Assembly (NCBI RefSeq): GCF_007830635.1
Contig: NZ_VLLA01000035.1
Location: 1 to 57,171, forward strand
DNA: 57,171 nucleotides
Source: Bradyrhizobium huanghuaihaiense
GTDB lineage: Bacteria > Pseudomonadota > Alphaproteobacteria > Rhizobiales > Xanthobacteraceae
Reading direction: 5' to 3'
In this document: one piece after another, positions 26,001-33,553 of the stretch
Layout of the letters: each line of letters starts with the position of its first letter
Numbering within the stretch: position 1 is the stretch's first letter
The notes under the pieces: generated by a model
What the model saw: only the letters and a program-made list of their open reading frames with translations
Database searches by the model: none
What the model was told of the DNA's origin: nothing
Program-made: the position numbers and the translations under genes

Positions 26001-27842
26001 GGCAACGGCATGCTGCTCTCGCCGGCGACGAAGCTCGTTGCAGCCTTCGATCACCGCGACATCTTCATCGACCCCTCCCCCGACCCGGCGGCCAGCTTCG
26101 CCGAGCGCAAGCGCCTGTTCGACCTGCCGCGATCGAGCTGGCAGGACTACAACAAGTCGCTGATATCGCAGGGCGGTGGCGTGTTCTCGCGCTCGCTCAA
26201 GGCGATCCCGCTCGCACCTGAAGTGCGCGCCCTGCTCGATCTCGACAAGGAGCAGGCCACGCCCTTCGAGGTGATGACGGCGATCCTGAAGGCGCGCGCG
26301 GACCTGTTGTGGTTCGGCGGCATCGGCACCTACATCCGCTCCTCCTCGGAAAGCGACGATCAGGCCGGCGACCGCGCCAACGATCCGATCCGCATTACCG
26401 GGACCGACGTTCGCGCCAGGGTGATCGGCGAAGGCGCCAATCTCGGCGTCACCCAGCGCGGGCGCATCGAAGCGGCGCAGAAGGGCGTCAAGCTCAACAC
26501 CGACGCGATCGACAATTCGGCCGGCGTGAATACGTCCGACGTCGAGGTCAACATCAAGATCGCATTGGCGCGCCCCGAGCGCGAGGGGCGCCTCAGCCCG
26601 GCCGACCGCAACACCCTGCTTGCCGCGATGACCGGCGAAGTCGGCACGCTCGTGCTGCGCAACAACTATCTGCAGACGCTGGCGCTCTCGCTCGCCGAAC
26701 GCAAGGGCATGGCCAAGACCGGCTTCCTCACGCGCCTGATGCAGTCGCTCGAGCAACGCAGCCTGCTCAGCCGCGCCGTCGAATTCCTGCCTGACGACGC
26801 CGCGATCGCCGAGCGCACACGACGCGGCCAAGCCCTGACACGGCCCGAGCTTGCCGTGTTGCTCGCCTATGCCAAGCTGACACTCTACAGCGACCTGCTC
26901 GAAACCGGCGTGCCTGACGATCCTTATCTCGCCCGCAGACTGTCCCTGTATTTTCCGCGCGAGGTTCCCGACAAATTCCCGGCCGCGGTCGAGCTCCATC
27001 GCCTCCGACGCGAGATCATCGCGACCAGTCTCGTCAATGCCGTGATCAACCGCGGGGGGCCGGCCTGCATCGTACGCCTGACCGACGAGACCGACGCCGA
27101 TATCTCGACCATCGTCATGGCCCAGGTGGCGGTGGACGCGATCTACGAGCTCAGGCGGCTCAATGACGGGATCGATGCGCTCGACAGCCTCATCGATGGA
27201 CAGTTGCAGCTCGGCCTCTACGCGGCGATCCAGGATCTCCTGCTCTCCCGCATGGTCTGGTACGTGCGCAATGTCGATTTCAAGGACGGTCTCAGTGCAG
27301 TGATCGCCCGGTTTGGCCCTGCCGTCCGCGAGGTCGCAGCCTCGCTCGACAACGCCCTGCCACCGGACCTGCAGGCCGCGCGCAGCAAGCGCCGGCAGGA
27401 CCTGATCGATGCCGGCGTCCCGACCGGACTCGCCGGCGACCTGGCCGACCTCGACGCCCTGGTCTCGGCGCCCGACATCGTGACGGTCGCCGAGCGCACC
27501 AGCCGCAGCATCGGTGACGCCGCCGCGACGTTCTTTGCCGCCGAGGCCAATTTCCGTCTCGACCGCATCACCGCCGCTGCACGCAACGTGCCGGCAAGCG
27601 ATCATTTCGAGCGCCTCGCCATCGACCGCGCCGTCGACCTGATCGCGGCTGCCGAAAGACGCCTGGCCGCGGATATGCTGACCATCGGCCAATCCGGTCA
27701 GCAGGCGGTGGAAACCTGGCTTGCAGCTCATCCCGAGGCAACGCGCATCCGCCGTACGGTCGAGGAGATTGCCGCCGGCGGCCTGACGCTCGCGAAGCTG
27801 ATGGTGGCGGCGAACCTGCTGGGGGACCTGGTCAAAGCCTGA
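23031..27842 (+). CDS. gdh2: NAD-specific glutamate dehydrogenase, large (180-kDa class)
   Basis: About 1603 residues, the normal size for the large bacterial NAD-GDH class that turns glutamate into 2-oxoglutarate and ammonium. The long N-terminal regulatory region includes ACT-like stretches. The catalytic core follows: VPVGAKGGFVPKRLP (substrate-binding Lys region), then VVGVGDMSGDVFGNGMLLSP and the dinucleotide-binding segment ending VIGEGANLGVTQRGR. The start at ATG 23031 is supported by GGAG/GGAGG a few bases upstream. The frame is open for 44 codons more, but that part looks non-coding. It is a single gene with two very long antisense open frames that are shadows. It likely helps catabolise amino acids. 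Confidence 0.93.
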   Translation: MAWRDDKARATLIREAAGSVQPGKAPGSFAELLFAFTNVEDLASHDASSLAFLAEQAWEHVQRRTAGRADIRVVNPLMPDGREISVLEILNDNMPFLFDSTMAELTEQGIEVSLVAHPIIAVERDDQGKLLRFYGEALPEGAKGARESLIHLHITRLDADADRERLIDGLTRTLGDVRACVVDWRAMRDRVEDAVKTFSSNPPPLPIDEVAEANQFLQWLCADNFTFLGVREYRFSPGRDASDDITTAEGLGILRDPDVRVLRRGSEMVVMTPEIREFMREPTLLIVIKANVSSRVHRRIRMDYVGIKLYTPDGRLEGELRVVGLFTSGAYTRSARQIPYVRHKVSRVLQRAGFDPNSHSGKALQHILEEYPRDELFQIDVDTLFDFVMEILILYERPRVRALARVDKFDRFVSILVFIPRDKYDTDVRMRVGAFLSQSYKGALSASYVSFPEGALARVHYIIGRYEGKTPAVERATLEAGISAIAATWADKLKAALAASTDGMRARMLANRYAQAFSGGYTEAATAEQAVADIATVEKLTPARPVTISVHRFEEDDPKRFGLKVFSDAAPLSLSYRVPVIENHGLRVVNERTYQIVPGNRPEPVWLHDMTIETSDGQPIEISRDFSHRLEASIMAVVTDRAESDGYNALILRTALGWREISTIRALSRYLHQIRAPFTQDYMWETLRKNAAITANLVALFQARRDPRLVLTDRERSAREITLLAEIEEQLKSVASLDEDRILRRFTNLVQATIRTNLWQIGEDGHPRPVISFKFDARKIEDLPPPRPLYEIFVYSPRVEGIHLRFGKVARGGLRWSDRPQDFRTEILGLVKAQQVKNAVIVPVGAKGGFVPKRLPPPSDREAWLAEGTEAYRIFVRSLLELTDNLDGDIVVPPDLTVRHDGDDPYLVVAADKGTATFSDVANAISAEKNHWLGDAFASGGSQGYDHKKMGITARGAWEAVKRHFRELGTDIQTMPFTVVGVGDMSGDVFGNGMLLSPATKLVAAFDHRDIFIDPSPDPAASFAERKRLFDLPRSSWQDYNKSLISQGGGVFSRSLKAIPLAPEVRALLDLDKEQATPFEVMTAILKARADLLWFGGIGTYIRSSSESDDQAGDRANDPIRITGTDVRARVIGEGANLGVTQRGRIEAAQKGVKLNTDAIDNSAGVNTSDVEVNIKIALARPEREGRLSPADRNTLLAAMTGEVGTLVLRNNYLQTLALSLAERKGMAKTGFLTRLMQSLEQRSLLSRAVEFLPDDAAIAERTRRGQALTRPELAVLLAYAKLTLYSDLLETGVPDDPYLARRLSLYFPREVPDKFPAAVELHRLRREIIATSLVNAVINRGGPACIVRLTDETDADISTIVMAQVAVDAIYELRRLNDGIDALDSLIDGQLQLGLYAAIQDLLLSRMVWYVRNVDFKDGLSAVIARFGPAVREVAASLDNALPPDLQAARSKRRQDLIDAGVPTGLAGDLADLDALVSAPDIVTVAERTSRSIGDAAATFFAAEANFRLDRITAAARNVPASDHFERLAIDRAVDLIAAAERRLAADMLTIGQSGQQAVETWLAAHPEATRIRRTVEEIAAGGLTLAKLMVAANLLGDLVKA

Positions 27843-27892
27843 GGGCGTGCGAGGCAGAGATGCGAGACGTGCAATGAGGACGGAGGAATCCA

Positions 27893-28213
27893 ATGATCCA
27901 CGCCACTTGCCATACCGCCGACAATGTCCGCTGCATCGAGTTCGATGCCACGCCGTGGTTCAGCGAGGCTGATGCTCCGAGCATCATCGATTTGGCCCAG
28001 CGAGGATGGACCAGCAAGGCGATTGCAGAGTCCCTCGAGCACCGACGAGGATACGAAGGCTTGCACGACCTCGTCGAGTATGCGGCGAAGCGACTGCAAT
28101 CGGAATCCCTGGAGGACCCGACCTGGGAAACCTTCGAATGCGTCGTCGATGGACCTGAGGCCGTCGCCTGGCTCAAGCAGAACCGGCCCAACGTCGTGGC
28201 AAGGATCCCGTAA
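27893..28213 (+). CDS. Small conserved hypothetical protein
   Basis: 106 residues, MIHATCHTADNVRCIEFDAT..., acidic and soluble, with no recognised domain. A good ribosome site (GGAGG) sits 7 bases before the ATG. It follows the glutamate dehydrogenase by 50 bp on the same strand and could be co-transcribed with it, but nothing in the sequence links it to that function. Confidence 0.6.
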   Translation: MIHATCHTADNVRCIEFDATPWFSEADAPSIIDLAQRGWTSKAIAESLEHRRGYEGLHDLVEYAAKRLQSESLEDPTWETFECVVDGPEAVAWLKQNRPNVVARIP

Positions 28214-28268
28214 ACCACGGGAAGCGCGGCAAAGGCCACAATAGGTTGGCGGCATCGCAAGAGAAGCG

Positions 28269-28323
28269 GAAATGGCGCGCCACGGCCGATGAAGATGGGC
28301 ACTATTGTTTCGCTGTAGCGCTG
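28269..28323. repeat. Dispersed hairpin repeat, copy 3
   Basis: About 55 bp. The left arm GCGCCACGG is at 28277-28285, followed by the same middle (…GATGGGCACT). The right arm is more degraded (CGCTGTAGCGC), so the hairpin is weaker here. Same orientation as the two copies near 22 kb. Confidence 0.65.
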
Positions 28324-28408
28324 TGGTGCGACGGCCGATTACTCGCTCCAGCGACTAATCTGCGACCGCCCCCCAGCCTCGATCGGTCGTTGCCGCGGCC
28401 AGCCTGCG

Positions 28409-28639
28409 CTATCTGGTAAAACCGGAGTCTAGAAGCTTCACAGTCGAAATCGGCCACTTGCCGTCGTGGCCACCGATCGAGATCCGGAGCCCGTGCACCT
28501 CGTCAAGGAAGACGCGATCAATCGTCCCCGCCTTACCGTCGGTCAGGATAACACCCCTGCCGATTAGCTCCGTCTCAGCAGCATGAAGTTCTCGAAGGAT
28601 GTTCGTCGCTCGTTTGGTCCAGTCATCGGACATGGTCAT
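28409..28639 (-). CDS. Small hypothetical protein, PRC-barrel-like
   Basis: 76 residues, MTMSDDWTKRATNILRELHA.... The second half (GVILTDGKAGTIDRVFLDEV) is a short beta-rich segment reminiscent of a PRC-barrel-like fold, though far below certainty. The two in-frame ATGs leave the first two residues open. It is isolated and of unknown function. Confidence 0.45.
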   Translation of the reverse strand: MTMSDDWTKRATNILRELHAAETELIGRGVILTDGKAGTIDRVFLDEVHGLRISIGGHDGKWPISTVKLLDSGFTR

Positions 28640-28800
28640 GCCATAGCCGGCCGGCGGATTAGTGGAGATCAGTCAGAGCGGCGGATGCATTGAGGATATC
28701 GCCGCCTCATGCGAGTCCGCCAACCATCCTTGTCGAACTCGACCCTGAAACCTTCCGGCAGCCGCGGCGTCTCGCCTTCGGTCACGACTTGGAGCGCGGG

Positions 28801-29076
28801 TTACTTCGGTGGGCGCAAATCGCCTTGCAGCCAGCGGCCCTTGGAATGTCTGGGATCTTCATGCGCTGCGAAGGTCGTAAGTATGTGATTGCAGACAGCG
28901 CATCGAAACATGTGCAAGTCCACGCTTGGGCTTTCTGGCTCGATGCTGACGAGCATCATCTGGGCCTTGCACATCGGACAGGCGGGGCGCGCAAATGGCG
29001 GTGGAATGGACCGCGCCAATCTGGCGGCCCACCGTTGTTCGAACTTTCTTTCAAGGTCCGCAGGGATCGTGCTCAT
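28801..29076 (-). CDS. Small zinc-ribbon protein
   Basis: 91 residues with a classic treble/zinc-ribbon pair: ARPACPMCKAQ and MFRCAVCNHIL, about 25 residues apart, giving four Cys ligands. The rest is basic and helical. Such proteins often bind nucleic acid, but nothing more specific can be said. It is the last ordinary gene before the tRNA fragment that marks the island border. Confidence 0.6.
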   Translation of the reverse strand: MSTIPADLERKFEQRWAARLARSIPPPFARPACPMCKAQMMLVSIEPESPSVDLHMFRCAVCNHILTTFAAHEDPRHSKGRWLQGDLRPPK

Positions 29077-29636
29077 GATCCGAACTCCGGGGTTCGCGGT
29101 CCTGCCCCGGCGCTATCGCCTCAACGCTCGCCGCGCCCTAAAGGTCCTAAGCAGCAGCAGAGGGAACCAAGGTCCTAAACAGCACCAGGGGAACCATGCC
29201 CGCCGGCTGACGCGATAACCAAGTTTGCCCAGTTCATCGAGCGCGTCCCGATGGTGAAGGCCGGCTTGACCCAAAGGCGCCTACCGCGACCGGCTGTCCT
29301 CCCGGCTGTCCCGGGGCGGTTCGGATACCTTCGATAGCGGCCTTTTCGATCATCCCGGAATTGCTCGCGCCGTCGGTTGAAAGCTGTTCAGGACGAGGGC
29401 ACTGATCACCAGAGTGACACCCGCAACCTCTGCTCCGCTGGGCACGCGACCACCTCCTTCATCGACAAGGTGATCTGGTGCCCACCGACTTTCCGTTCGA
29501 TCCACTCGACCGGCGTAGCGCTACGACAGTCCGGGACCGAGAGGCAGCGGACTGGTCGTCCTCGCTCAAGGCAAGCGGACGCCGCATCCGAGGGGAGCGC
29601 TGCCGACCTACCGACCGCTCAGAAGCAAGATAAAAA
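29077..29636. other. Gene-poor stretch before the island border
   Basis: I see no supported gene here. An open frame of 105 codons (29377-29694) runs straight into the tRNA fragment and ends in the familiar NGAPGTIRTSDPQIRS string, which is a tRNA read as protein. The stretch holds the tandem repeat at 29141-29195. Confidence 0.5.
29141..29195. repeat. Two-copy tandem repeat, 28/27 bp
   Basis: AAGGTCCTAAGCAGCAGCAG plus AGGGAACC, followed directly by AAGGTCCTAAACAGCACCAG plus GGGAACC. The copies differ at a few positions. It lies in non-coding DNA between the zinc-ribbon gene and the island border. It has no evident function. Confidence 0.6.
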
Positions 29637-29682
29637 TGGCGCGCCCGGAACGATTCGAACGTCCGACCCTCAGATTCGTAGT
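29637..29682 (-). other. Attachment-site remnant: 3' part of tRNA-Arg(ACG)
   Basis: Read on the minus strand, this 46-base segment runs from the anticodon loop (CTACGAATC, anticodon ACG) through the variable loop and T arm (GTTCGAATC) to the acceptor end CGGGCGCGCCA, then a T tract. The 5' half (acceptor, D arm and 5' anticodon stem) is missing on the right, where foreign sequence begins. This is the pattern left when a tyrosine integrase inserts into the 3' part of a tRNA gene. The intact tRNA is expected at the island's far end, outside this window. Confidence 0.75.
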
Positions 29683-29822
29683 TTCAGGGTCTAACTACTC
29701 GGAAGCTCGAATGGCTACGATTTACCTGTAATTTTCCTATAGGGTGACGACACACGGTCGCGCATCTACGACCTATTTCTTGGTTGCTAGGTTGCTAACT
29801 GGTAGCTATTACAGTCAGCACC

Positions 29823-30992
29823 ATGGCTGCCAAACGCATTACCAAGCGCGTCGTCGACTCCCTCAAACCTGGCGAGATCGTCTGGGACAGTGAGCTGTCC
29901 GGGTTCTCTGTTCGATGCCAACGAAGGGACAAGGTCTATGGTCTGAAGGCGCGCGTGAACGGGCGGCAGCGATGGTTCACGATCGGCAAGCATGGCGCCC
30001 CATGGACCCCGGACACGGCGAGGCGTCATGCCGTCGGCATGCTGGGTGAGATTGCTCGCGGCGGAGACCCCTCGAACGGAAGGTCCAAGGTGAAAGACCT
30101 CACGGTCGCGGAGCTGGCAAAGCTGTTCCTGGCCGAACACGTTCAAAGAAAGCGCAAGGCCAGTACGGCCAGCCTGTACCGTGATATCCTGAACCGGTTG
30201 GTTCTCCCGAAACTGGGAAAGCGGATCGCGAAAGACATCAGGAACGCTGATATTGCCGGCCTTCATCACGATCTGCATGAGACTCAGTACCAGGCAAATC
30301 GGACTGTCGCGGTTATCTCCAAGATGTTTTCGTTTGCTGAAGCGCGGGAATTGGTTCCCAGGGACAGCAACCCCTGCCGCCATATTGAGAAGTATCGCGA
30401 GAATCCTCGCGAACGATTTCTCACCACAGAAGAGATCAACCGCCTGGCTGACTCCCTTCAGGAAGCTGAGCAGAACGGTCGGAGCCTGCCATCCACGATC
30501 GCAGCCATCCGGCTCCTACTCTTCACGGGTGCTCGCCGCGGCGAGATTCTGACACTCAGGTGGGATTTTGTGGATCTTGAACGGTCGATGTTGTTCTTGC
30601 CCGATAGCAAGACGGGCCGGAAACCCATTCACTTGAATGCCTTGGCCATTGCCGTGCTTCAGGAACTAACTCGGGTAGCGGGAAATCCGTACGTCCTTCC
30701 GGGCCGAAATGAGGGAGAGCCCATCAAAGAACTAAAGACCACCTGGCGCGGCATTAGGCGCAAAGCGGGGTTGGACGGAGTAAGGTTGCACGACATGCGC
30801 CACACCTTTGCGAGCATCGCGGCAGGCGCCGGCGCATCCCTTTACATGATCGGTAAGCTGCTGGGTCATAAGAATCCGGCTACGACCCAACGGTATGCCC
30901 ACCTCGCAAACGATCCGTTGAGATCCGTTGGCCAACAAATCGCCGATAGCTTGGGGGCCGCTCTAACCCCCAAGGCGCCAGAGGCACGTTGA
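29823..30992 (+). CDS. Tyrosine-family site-specific integrase (P4-like)
   Basis: 389 residues. The N-terminal DUF4102-type arm-binding domain (ITKRVVDSLKPGEIVWDSEL) is followed by a core-binding domain and the catalytic domain. The catalytic residues are visible: Arg in FTGARRGEILTLRW, His-x-x-Arg in LHDMRHTFAS, His in LGHKNPATTQ, and the nucleophile Tyr in QRYAHLAND. It sits 140 bp from the tRNA-Arg remnant, facing into the island, and should have integrated the element there. It looks intact. Confidence 0.93.
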   Translation: MAAKRITKRVVDSLKPGEIVWDSELSGFSVRCQRRDKVYGLKARVNGRQRWFTIGKHGAPWTPDTARRHAVGMLGEIARGGDPSNGRSKVKDLTVAELAKLFLAEHVQRKRKASTASLYRDILNRLVLPKLGKRIAKDIRNADIAGLHHDLHETQYQANRTVAVISKMFSFAEARELVPRDSNPCRHIEKYRENPRERFLTTEEINRLADSLQEAEQNGRSLPSTIAAIRLLLFTGARRGEILTLRWDFVDLERSMLFLPDSKTGRKPIHLNALAIAVLQELTRVAGNPYVLPGRNEGEPIKELKTTWRGIRRKAGLDGVRLHDMRHTFASIAAGAGASLYMIGKLLGHKNPATTQRYAHLANDPLRSVGQQIADSLGAALTPKAPEAR

Positions 30993-31092
30993 GCCGCTCT
31001 CAAAGCGTCCGGCATCCGTAAGCGCGATCGAGACGTCTCACTCGAACACCCACGCTCAGAAGTTCCAACCGTATGCTCAAAAGGGAATCTCC

Positions 31093-31611
31093 ATGCCAGA
31101 CTTCACCATCATAGATGGCGGCGGCCCAAGTGACCGCGATCGAGTTCCATCCGAGGAAGAGTTTGTCGACATCTTACGCTCGTTGGCTGCAACAACACTT
31201 CGAACCATTCGGGGAGCAGGGAAGCCGCACGAATTGATCCCGTTGTGCAGTGAGGTCGTACAGGCAGCGAGCAGGTTCAAGGACGCCGCCGGGCATTGGC
31301 CTCCGGCGGGCATGATAGCCAAGGCCTTGAAGATGAGCGACGCCGTCGAAGACCTGTACGACCGGGAACGCGCCGGAAAGATTCTGGAGCGAGATATCGA
31401 TCGCCGGAATCAGGACGGGACCATCGATCGCCACGAGGCGGAATCGGCAATCAAAAAGGGCGTCCTTCAAATCATCGCCTCGCAGCTTGTGGACCAACCG
31501 CTTCAAGAAAAGGCCGGCGAAACCGAGATGAGGAAGGGCATCACGGACGCAATAGCTGCTCGGGATAAGCGCCAGAAGTATTTGCAGCTTGAGTCGAATA
31601 CAAGGAAGTGA
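31093..31611 (+). CDS. Hypothetical mobile-element protein
   Basis: 172 residues, acidic and mostly helical, MPDFTIIDGGGPSDRDRVPS.... No domain is recognised. The middle (DAVEDLYDRERAGKILERDI) may form a coiled coil. A weak ribosome site (GGGAA) precedes the ATG. It leads the run of closely spaced island genes behind the integrase and overlaps the next frame by a few bases, so it is part of the element's core, probably regulatory or replication-associated. Confidence 0.6.
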   Translation: MPDFTIIDGGGPSDRDRVPSEEEFVDILRSLAATTLRTIRGAGKPHELIPLCSEVVQAASRFKDAAGHWPPAGMIAKALKMSDAVEDLYDRERAGKILERDIDRRNQDGTIDRHEAESAIKKGVLQIIASQLVDQPLQEKAGETEMRKGITDAIAARDKRQKYLQLESNTRK

Positions 31612-31613
31612 AT

Positions 31614-32324
31614 ATGTCTTCCGAGCTACCCGATCAGATTTCGCTCGCGCAGGTGGCGCTCTGGATCACGCGGGGAATCAGACCAGTACCCGAACGGTTG
31701 TTTGCGGGTACCAAGGCGCGCTTGGACGAGAATGAGCTTGGATCCAGCGAAAATCTGCGCCGTCTCCTCGCGCTACTTGCCGATGGAGAGCTAACCGCCA
31801 CCGCCCGCATAAGCGTGGTTTACGAGGGTGAGGACCCTTTGGCTCCCACTCCCGTTGCCCAGATAGGCCCGTTCGAAGTGCCAGCCTCGACCTGGTTTAC
31901 AGGCGAAATTCGATGGAATGCGTCTGCATTAGAGATCAGGGAAGGCTTCGATCTACCGCCTGAACTGTTTCATACCCTCAACTTCTCCGGCGATTTCCTT
32001 GCATGGGGAAATCGGGCCTTCTTCCAACCGGTAATGCTCGCGACCGAGGAGGTCTTGTCGGCCCTCCCTGCTCTCAACAGCCCCGTCTCCGGTGCGGCTG
32101 TCAGACCAAATGTCGGCCGACCCGCAAAATACGATTGGCCTGATTTCTATGCTGCAGCTGCCGCTTGGATCTATGAAAGCGGCATTCCAAAGACCCAGGC
32201 GGACATGGTGAAGGCAATGGCTCAATGGTGTCAGAACAACTGGGACACCGAACCTGGTGACACGGAGCTGAAGGGACGCATCCGCCGATTTCTGGACAGA
32301 TTCAAGAAGGAGGTCGGAAACTAG
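31614..32324 (+). CDS. Hypothetical mobile-element protein, DNA-binding-like C-terminus
   Basis: 236 residues from ATG 31614 (an upstream GTG at 31608 overlaps the previous stop). The N-terminal part is acidic and unknown. The C-terminal part (GRPAKYDWPDFYAAAAAWIY, then GIPKTQADMVKAMAQWC) has the spacing of a helix-turn-helix element and a basic end. I recall similar proteins beside integrases in Rhizobiales islands. The function is not known. Confidence 0.55.
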   Translation: MSSELPDQISLAQVALWITRGIRPVPERLFAGTKARLDENELGSSENLRRLLALLADGELTATARISVVYEGEDPLAPTPVAQIGPFEVPASTWFTGEIRWNASALEIREGFDLPPELFHTLNFSGDFLAWGNRAFFQPVMLATEEVLSALPALNSPVSGAAVRPNVGRPAKYDWPDFYAAAAAWIYESGIPKTQADMVKAMAQWCQNNWDTEPGDTELKGRIRRFLDRFKKEVGN

Positions 32325-32400
32325 TTACCGACCATTACCGGCCGACACACGTTCTCGCCCGTGAGAGAAGCCTCGCAGAATTTCACTGCAAGAGGCACAG

Positions 32401-32607
32401 ATGACAGCAGACTTACTTCCCCAACAGCAACTGGCCCAGATCCTGGCCGTCTCGGAACGCACACTGGAACGGTGGCGCGTCGAGGGATGCGGGCCAGCCT
32501 ACCTCAAAGCAGGCAGGCGGGTCCTTTACCGTCGCAGCGACGTGGACCAGTGGCTCGACAGCAACGCACGAACCTCCACGTCGGCCAGGGTGTCGTACAA
32601 TGTCTGA
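32401..32607 (+). CDS. Excisionase/AlpA-like helix-turn-helix protein
   Basis: 68 residues, a MerR-type single HTH of the excisionase class. LLPQQQLAQILAVSERTLER is the recognition helix region, then WRVEGCGPAYLKAGRRVLYR and SDVDQWL. Such proteins direct integrase toward excision or act as element regulators. It overlaps the start of the primase-like gene by 8 bp, so it is translationally coupled to the replication module. Confidence 0.8.
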   Translation: MTADLLPQQQLAQILAVSERTLERWRVEGCGPAYLKAGRRVLYRRSDVDQWLDSNARTSTSARVSYNV

Positions 32608-33553
32608 GCGGCGTCACTTTGGAAGCCAACGGGCACTGTTGGACGCCCATGCCGTGGCTCGCGCTCTCGGGGGCGAGGCAACAGGCCGCGACCGGGTGCA
32701 AGCCCCGGGACCCGGCCATTCCGCGAAAGATCGGTCTCTCAGCGTCAGACTTGAGCCGAACGCGCCAGACGGCTTCCTGGTCCATTCGTTCGCGGGTGAT
32801 GACCCGATCGCCTGCAAGGACCATGTCCGGCAAGCCCTCGGCTTACCGGCATTCAGTCCTGCTAGGCACAGCCGCCGCCGGCCACAGATCAACTCGGTGC
32901 GGGGCCGCGTTGAAAGACAACGGCATGTGCCCACCGAGAACCGCTCAGCAAGGCAGTTGTCGAAAGCTCGGCACCTCTGGAAGCAGGCCGCCTCAATCGC
33001 GGGCACACCGGCCGAGACATACCTGCGGGTTGCTCGGCACTATGCGGGCGACCTTCCGTCGACGCTGCGCTACCTGAAGCCGAGGGATCAATACCCCGGG
33101 GCCATGGTCGCCGCCTTCGGAGTGGCTCGGGAGAACGAGCCCGGGGTGCTTTCAATCGCCTCGGATGAAATCGCCGGGATCCACCTGACGCGCATCCGCA
33201 ATGATGGCACCGGCAAAGCAGGCACCCAGAGCGACAAGATCATGATTGGCAGCAGCGCCGGCTCGCCAATCGTGCTCGCTCCGCCGAACGATCTGTTGGG
33301 GGTAGCGATCACCGAGGGGATCGAGGATGCGTTGTCGGTGCATGAAGCAACCGGGCTGGGTGCCTGGGCCGCCGGCGCCGCAAATCGGCTGCCCGCACTC
33401 GCTGACGCCGTCCCCGATCACATCGACTGCCTCACGATCGTCGCCGACCCCGACGAGGTCGGACGACACCAGTCGAGACAATTAGAGAAACTGCTTAAGC
33501 ACCGCGGCTTCGAGGTGATCGTGGCCAACCTCAGGGACCGAACAACGAAATGA
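32600..33553 (+). CDS. Toprim-domain primase-like protein
   Basis: 317 residues. After an N-terminal zinc-less part (VQAPGPGHSAKDRSLSVRL) there is a Toprim core: GVAITEGIEDALSVHEATG (the conserved Glu) and LTIVADPDEVGRHQSRQ (the acidic DxD metal site). This layout is that of element-encoded DNA primases of the DUF7146/Toprim type. It is fused by overlap to the AAA ATPase behind it (4 bp), a pairing typical of a primase-helicase for element replication. Confidence 0.82.
   Translation: MSERRHFGSQRALLDAHAVARALGGEATGRDRVQAPGPGHSAKDRSLSVRLEPNAPDGFLVHSFAGDDPIACKDHVRQALGLPAFSPARHSRRRPQINSVRGRVERQRHVPTENRSARQLSKARHLWKQAASIAGTPAETYLRVARHYAGDLPSTLRYLKPRDQYPGAMVAAFGVARENEPGVLSIASDEIAGIHLTRIRNDGTGKAGTQSDKIMIGSSAGSPIVLAPPNDLLGVAITEGIEDALSVHEATGLGAWAAGAANRLPALADAVPDHIDCLTIVADPDEVGRHQSRQLEKLLKHRGFEVIVANLRDRTTK

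Noticed and set aside
22995..27893. Very long minus-strand open frames (777 and 825 codons) opposite the glutamate dehydrogenase
   Set aside because: They are mirror images of a GC-rich real gene, have no recognisable domains and are low in the motif patterns expected of proteins.
29377..29694. 105-codon open frame ending in NGAPGTIRTSDPQIRS
   Set aside because: This string is what the 3' end of a tRNA gives when translated; the frame is not a gene.
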